Of a stretch of 64,000 nucleotides of DNA, positions 60,768 through 64,000 are shown one piece after another. The translations under genes were made by a program, and so were the position numbers. Numbering within the stretch: the stretch's first letter is position 1; every line of letters begins with the position of its first letter. The stretch spans positions 1,101,763-1,165,762 of the forward strand of contig NZ_SODF01000003.1 of NCBI RefSeq assembly GCF_004365875.1, in the 5' to 3' direction. The notes below the pieces were generated by a model, which was not told the DNA's origin, did not search any database, and saw nothing but the letters and a program-made list of their open reading frames with translations. Source of the DNA: Kribbella kalugense. GTDB taxonomy: Bacteria; Actinomycetota; Actinomycetes; Propionibacteriales; Kribbellaceae.

Positions 60768-61468
60768 TCGCGCGCGTCCTGGGCGTCGAGCAGGTTGCGC
60801 CAGGAACGGACGAAACGGGAGTTCACGTACGCCTTGGTCCACGAGCCGTCCTGGCGGACCGACGTACCGACGTGAAAACGCCGTACGCCGCTCTGGAACA
60901 GCCATGGCACGTGCTCCGGCTGCAGACCACCACCGGCCATCATCACGCCGGCCACCGCGGGGTCCTCCTTGGCCAGCTTGCACAGGTCGTCCAGCCCGTG
61001 GCTGACACCGATCGACGAGCCGGCCGTCAGCACGCAGTCCAGACCGGGCAGGGTCCGCAATGCGCGCCACGCCGTCTGCTGCTCGAGTACGGCGTCAATG
61101 GCGCGGTGGAACGTCCACGGCGTACCGGCGAACGTGCTGGTCAGCGCAGCCACCGAGTGGACGTCCACCTGGTTGTCCGGGGTCAGGAACCCGAGCACGA
61201 ACCCGTCCGCGCCGGCAGACAGGTACGACTGCGCCATCGCGGTCAGCCGGTTCAGCTCGGCGCCGTTCGTGGTGAACGAGTTCTCCAGCCGCAGCATCAC
61301 CCGCAACGGCAGGTCGGTCACCCGCCGGATCGCACTGACGGTCGACACCGACGGACAGAGCCCGTCCGCCTCCATCGAGGCGCACAGCTCCAGCCGATCC
61401 GCCCCACCCTCCTGCGCCGCCTCCGCATCCGCCGGATGCAGCGCGATGATCTCCAGCAACGAACCCAT
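60764..61468 (-). CDS. cutC: CutC-family TIM-barrel protein
   Basis: 234 residues from the ATG at 61468, preceded by GGGAAG. CutC motifs are GGADRLELCASMEADGLCPS, VMLRLENSFT and TAGSSIGVSHGLDDLCKL (a pair that usually reads T-S-G). The protein was first linked to copper homeostasis, though the direct role is disputed. It is divergent from the LacI gene with operator-like dyads between, and coupled to DUF4031. Confidence 0.9.
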   Translation of the reverse strand: MGSLLEIIALHPADAEAAQEGGADRLELCASMEADGLCPSVSTVSAIRRVTDLPLRVMLRLENSFTTNGAELNRLTAMAQSYLSAGADGFVLGFLTPDNQVDVHSVAALTSTFAGTPWTFHRAIDAVLEQQTAWRALRTLPGLDCVLTAGSSIGVSHGLDDLCKLAKEDPAVAGVMMAGGGLQPEHVPWLFQSGVRRFHVGTSVRQDGSWTKAYVNSRFVRSWRNLLDAQDARE

Positions 61469-61522
61469 GTAGCTATCTTCCCGCACCCGCCGGAATTTGG
61501 TGTTGCACTCGCCGCCAGGCTT

Positions 61523-61562
61523 CTGTATCGTTTTTCTAGAACGATTTAGAAGATCGATACAG
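61523..61562. promoter_or_regulatory. LacI operator region
   Basis: CTGTATCG (61523-61530) and CGATACAG (61555-61562) are inverted. Inside them ATCGTT/AACGAT (61527-61532, 61540-61545) and the perfect TTCTAGAA (61534-61541) form a second dyad of LacI-operator size. AAGGAGGTG follows as ribosome site for the LacI gene. Autoregulation and control of CutC are inferred. Confidence 0.65.
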
Positions 61563-61575
61563 AAGGAGGTGCGAG

Positions 61576-62613
61576 ATGGCCGGAGTGACGCTGAAGACCG
61601 TGGCCAAGGCCGTGGGCGTGTCGCCGTCGACGGTGTCGAACGCGTACAACAAGCCCGACCAGCTCTCCACCACCCTCCGCGAGCGGATCATGGCCGCCGC
61701 GCAGGAGCTCGGGTACGCCGGACCGGACGCGTCGGCACGCGCTCTACGCAGCGGCAAGGCCGGCGCGATCGGCGTGCTGTTCACCGACAAGCTGGCCTAC
61801 GCCTTCTCGGACCCGTACGCGGTCGGCTTCCTGGCCGGGCTCGCGGAGGTCGCCGAGGAGTTCGCCACCAGCCTGCTGTTGATGCCACTCAGCTCGACCG
61901 ACATCGCCGGCGGCAGCAACGCCGTACAGCAAGCGGCGATCGACGGGGCTGCGATCTTCTGCGTGCCCGGCGGCCACCCGGCGCTCGAGATCCTGGCCAA
62001 CCGCGGGATTCCCGCAGTCTCCACCGATCGGGGCGACCACCCGGCCCTGTCCTGGGTCGCGATCGACGAGGTGGAGGCGGCCGCACAACTGGGCGAGCAC
62101 CTGGCCCGGCTCGGCCACCGCGACGTCGTCGTACTGGTCGACAACGCCCAGGCCGCCGGCGGCCGTCCGGTCGAACTGACACCCGACGAGGTCGGGTACA
62201 CCGACTGCGAGCTGCGGATCCGCGGCCTGCAGAAGGCCATGCCGGACGCGCGGCTGCGGATCGTCTCCGGCGGGCACAACGCGTTCGCCTCCGGCCAGCG
62301 GGGCGCGGAGTACGCGCTCGACTCGCAGGACCGGCCGACCGCGATCGTCGGACTGAGCGACGTCCAGGCGCTCGGCGCCCTGGAAGCGATGAAGGTCCGG
62401 GGGCTGACCCCCGGTCGCGATCTGACCCTGGCCGGGTTCGACGACATCCCGGCCGCGGAGACTGCCGGACTGACCACAGTCCGCCAGCCGATCAAGGACA
62501 AAGGACGTGCGGTCGGGCGGATTCTGCTCGACCCGGCCGTCACCGAGCGCCAACTGCTGATGCCGACCAGGCTGATCGTCCGCTCCAGCAGCGGACCGGC
62601 ACCCAAGCGCTGA
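61576..62613 (+). CDS. LacI-family transcriptional regulator
   Basis: 345 residues. The N-terminal LacI helix-turn-helix is TLKTVAKAVGVSPSTVSNAYNKPDQLS with a hinge near 50-60 (ASARALRSGKAGAIGVLF). The C-terminal ribose-binding-like domain is complete (FDDIPAAETAGLTTVRQP). A very strong ribosome site (AAGGAGGTG) precedes the ATG. No sugar genes follow, so the effector is unknown; targets may lie elsewhere or include the divergent CutC gene. Confidence 0.93.
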   Translation: MAGVTLKTVAKAVGVSPSTVSNAYNKPDQLSTTLRERIMAAAQELGYAGPDASARALRSGKAGAIGVLFTDKLAYAFSDPYAVGFLAGLAEVAEEFATSLLLMPLSSTDIAGGSNAVQQAAIDGAAIFCVPGGHPALEILANRGIPAVSTDRGDHPALSWVAIDEVEAAAQLGEHLARLGHRDVVVLVDNAQAAGGRPVELTPDEVGYTDCELRIRGLQKAMPDARLRIVSGGHNAFASGQRGAEYALDSQDRPTAIVGLSDVQALGALEAMKVRGLTPGRDLTLAGFDDIPAAETAGLTTVRQPIKDKGRAVGRILLDPAVTERQLLMPTRLIVRSSSGPAPKR

Positions 62614-62686
62614 CAACTCCAGATACCACCCAGGACCACACCGGTCCCTGGGTCGACCGAACACGCTCTCAGGAGGGAGCAGAACC

Positions 62687-62896
62687 ATGTACCTCACGCC
62701 CGGCAACACCGCTGTCGAGAACGCTCGCAGCCTCTCCCAGTCCGCCCTCCCGAACGCTCCCCAGGTGTACGACGAGCCCGCCCCGCGTCGCACTCTCCCG
62801 GTCCGAGCCCGCCTCAGCGCCGTACTCCGCTCCGCCGCCGAACGCGAACTCCGCCTCGCCAACCGAATCGACCCCACCTGCACCACAACCGCCTGA
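62687..62896 (+). CDS. Small hypothetical protein
   Basis: 69 residues, Arg/Ala/Pro-rich, with AGGAGG about ten bases before the ATG. The C-terminal half (RARLSAVLRSAAERELRLANRIDP) could form a basic amphipathic helix. It follows LacI by 73 bp and is followed by the repeat array. I do not recognise it; the ribosome site and coding-like third positions are the only support. Confidence 0.45.
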   Translation: MYLTPGNTAVENARSLSQSALPNAPQVYDEPAPRRTLPVRARLSAVLRSAAERELRLANRIDPTCTTTA

Positions 62897-62914
62897 CCCC
62901 TTGCCCTCTCACCT

Positions 62915-63072
62915 GGAGGGTTGCCCCCTCAACTTCCGACGGGGCAACCCTCCAACTCGGCGGGCGACCCTCCGACTCGATAGGCAACCCTCCAACTCGG
63001 TGGGCGCCCATTGAGTTGGAGGGTTGCCCATTGAGAATCTGAGGGGGCAACCCTCCAGCTGAGAGGGCAACC
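62915..63072. repeat. Array of GGCAACC-core direct and inverted repeats
   Basis: Units starting GGCAACCCTCCAACTCGG occur every 20 bp at 62943, 62963, 62983 and 63003 with some changes. Inverted copies flank them: GGAGGGTTGCCCC (62915-62927) pairs with 62941-62953, and GGCAACCCTCCAACTC (62983-62998) pairs exactly with 63013-63028. Further cores lie at 63046 and 63066. It fills the 216-bp gap 62897-63112 and may end transcription of the small gene. Confidence 0.8.
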
Positions 63073-63112
63073 GCGTGGGTTTTGTCGGTGCCGTCTGGCA
63101 CTCTGAAGGGCG

Positions 63113-63457
63113 ATGAGTGAGCCAGGGGTGTTACTGAGTGCGCGAGCCATGGTCTTGCATGACCTGGCTGCGCGGGGTTTTGACGACGCGGTGATGGTCT
63201 CTCTCTTGGAGGACGCCGTGGCCGGTCGTCAGTGGTGGCTTGACCAGTGGCCCGACGGCGCCGAGCACATCGCCGGACTGGTTGCGCAGGACGTCCAGGA
63301 CCGCCTGGTCGACTCCGGTGTGCGCTGGCCGCGCTGCACAGCCTGCGACGACCTCCACGACCACGAGCTCCGGATCGAACCAGAGCTGGGCCCCGACCCG
63401 CAGTGGGTCTGCGAGCGTGCCGGCATCGCGGTCGCACCCCTGGGACATCTGACCTAA
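63113..63457 (+). CDS. Conserved hypothetical protein with one CxxC
   Basis: 114 residues, no signal or membrane segment. The N-terminal half is helical and acidic (LLSARAMVLHDLAARGFDDAVMVSLLEDAV). The C-terminal half has CTACDDLHDHELRIEP and one more cysteine in WVCERAG, together with histidines, so a small zinc site is possible. I do not recognise the family. It is a single gene between the repeat array and the membrane-protein operon. Confidence 0.65.
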   Translation: MSEPGVLLSARAMVLHDLAARGFDDAVMVSLLEDAVAGRQWWLDQWPDGAEHIAGLVAQDVQDRLVDSGVRWPRCTACDDLHDHELRIEPELGPDPQWVCERAGIAVAPLGHLT

Positions 63458-63482
63458 CCCCTCCGGGTGATACCTGATTGCC

Positions 63483-63504
63483 CTACATGTAGCCAGGCTA
63501 CTAT
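63483..63504 (+). promoter_or_regulatory. Promoter/operator of the terminal membrane-protein operon
   Basis: CTACATGTAG (63483-63492) is a perfect ten-base palindrome. TACTAT (63499-63504) is a good -10 box eleven bases before the ATG at 63516. A regulator binding at the palindrome would cover the -35 region. Confidence 0.5.
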
Positions 63505-63515
63505 TGTCTGTCTAC

Positions 63516-63884
63516 ATGAGGTCCTTGAACGTGCTCCGGGTGACGGCCGGCGTGCATGCGGTGGCGATCTGTATGCAGCCGGTGCTCGCCGGCCTGTACC
63601 TGAACGGGTCGCCGTCCGGCCTTCGGATGCACGAGCCGATCGGGCTCGGCATCGTCTTTCTCGGGCTCTTCCAGTTGCTGATGGCAACGATCTGGTGGCG
63701 CTCGGGTGGACGCTGGACCGTACCGGCGGTGAGCTTGCTGATCACCGCTGCCGAGGTCGTCCAGACCTCGATGGGCTACAGCCGCCAACTGGCGATCCAC
63801 ATCCCACTAGGCATCGCCCTCGTCGCCGGCACACTCGCCTTCGCCTTCTGGACAATCCGCGAACGCCAGGGGGTGAGCGCATGA
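63516..63884 (+). CDS. Small integral membrane protein (four helices)
   Basis: 122 residues with four predicted helices. The start LNVLRVTAGVHAVAICMQPVLAG is echoed in the next gene (LLRITLVLHTTLVIAQPIAAG), so the two are paralogues and probably form a heterodimer. A histidine and the LHEPIG-like turn (MHEPIGLG) could bind heme or metal, as in small b-type cytochrome-like proteins, but this is only a guess. The stop overlaps the next start (ATGA). Confidence 0.7.
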   Translation: MRSLNVLRVTAGVHAVAICMQPVLAGLYLNGSPSGLRMHEPIGLGIVFLGLFQLLMATIWWRSGGRWTVPAVSLLITAAEVVQTSMGYSRQLAIHIPLGIALVAGTLAFAFWTIRERQGVSA

Positions 63885-64000
63885 CCGCCCTAGCAGTAGA
63901 GCCGACCAAGGTACGTCGACCACGCGTCAGCCTTCAGCTGCTCCGGATCACCCTGGTCCTGCACACAACGCTCGTGATCGCCCAGCCGATCGCGGCCGGC
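63881..64000 (+). CDS. Paralogous small membrane protein, truncated by window edge
   Basis: Forty codons are visible before the edge. The ATG overlaps the previous stop. A basic N-terminus (KVRRPRVSLQ) leads into a first helix similar to that of the upstream gene, with the conserved His and Gln-Pro positions (LH, AQP). Second member of the operon. Confidence 0.6.
   Translation, partial: MTALAVEPTKVRRPRVSLQLLRITLVLHTTLVIAQPIAAG

Noticed and set aside
62943-63022. A CRISPR array
   Set aside because: The 20-bp units are contiguous with no spacers, and inverted copies are mixed in; no cas genes are nearby.

Overview
This is about 64 kb of very high-GC DNA from an actinomycete chromosome. The codon use, the abundant GTAC tetranucleotides, the XPB helicase next to its Rv0862c-like partner, a class II HelD, TetR-coupled R2lox and an ABC importer without its own ATPase all point to Actinobacteria. 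A Kribbella-like member of the Nocardioides/Kribbella group is my best guess, but that is inference from style and gene content. I found no rRNA, tRNA, CRISPR array, phage or insertion sequence. The window is mostly accessory metabolism, efflux and regulators, with a few core genes (XPB, HelD, an EF-Tu paralogue).

Left part (1-10.3 kb): the end of an MFS gene; a DHA2 efflux pump with divergent TetR; a cold-shock protein; a HAD-LarE fusion facing a TauD-type dioxygenase; a TetR-R2lox operon; an MFS/LysR divergent pair with a textbook T-N11-A box.

10.7-19.1 kb: a translationally coupled minus-strand operon related to the 'nitrogen starvation' cluster of cyanobacteria and mycobacteria (MSMEG_0565-0572, Sll0783-0787, Nit1C). 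Order of transcription is flavoprotein, amidohydrolase, Sll0783-like protein, radical SAM, GNAT-AIR synthase fusion, two tandem carbon-nitrogen hydrolases and a glycosyltransferase. One hydrolase keeps its Glu-Lys-Cys triad and the other has lost it. A GlnR-like GTTAC-N6-GAAAC motif lies in the promoter region, and an HxlR regulator sits upstream.

20-38 kb: an acyl-CoA synthetase, a coiled-coil Mrr-type nuclease, an orphan MNT (type VII antitoxin-like) gene followed by a decayed HEPN toxin gene, an NRAMP transporter, several small regulator/enzyme pairs with clear operators, and the XPB locus. A DUF559 endonuclease-like gene next to XPB is flanked by two direct 96-bp repeats, like a cassette.

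38.5-44.8 kb: a sialoside locus. A sialidase without signal peptide, a NanA/DapA-family aldolase and a GntR repressor form one operon, and a lipoprotein and two permeases are divergent from it across a 20-bp palindrome.

44.8-64 kb: a PAP2 membrane enzyme, HelD, two paralogous membrane proteins with a CxxC finger, an MFS/ArsR pair, and two long paralogues (51.8 and 56.6 kb) joining a cytoplasmic HD phosphohydrolase, five membrane helices and an outward-facing PQQ-type beta-propeller. One HD domain is intact and the other has lost its metal ligands. After these come a divergent EF-Tu with a structured leader, DUF4031-CutC, a LacI regulator, an array of palindromic repeats, and small membrane proteins running off the right edge.
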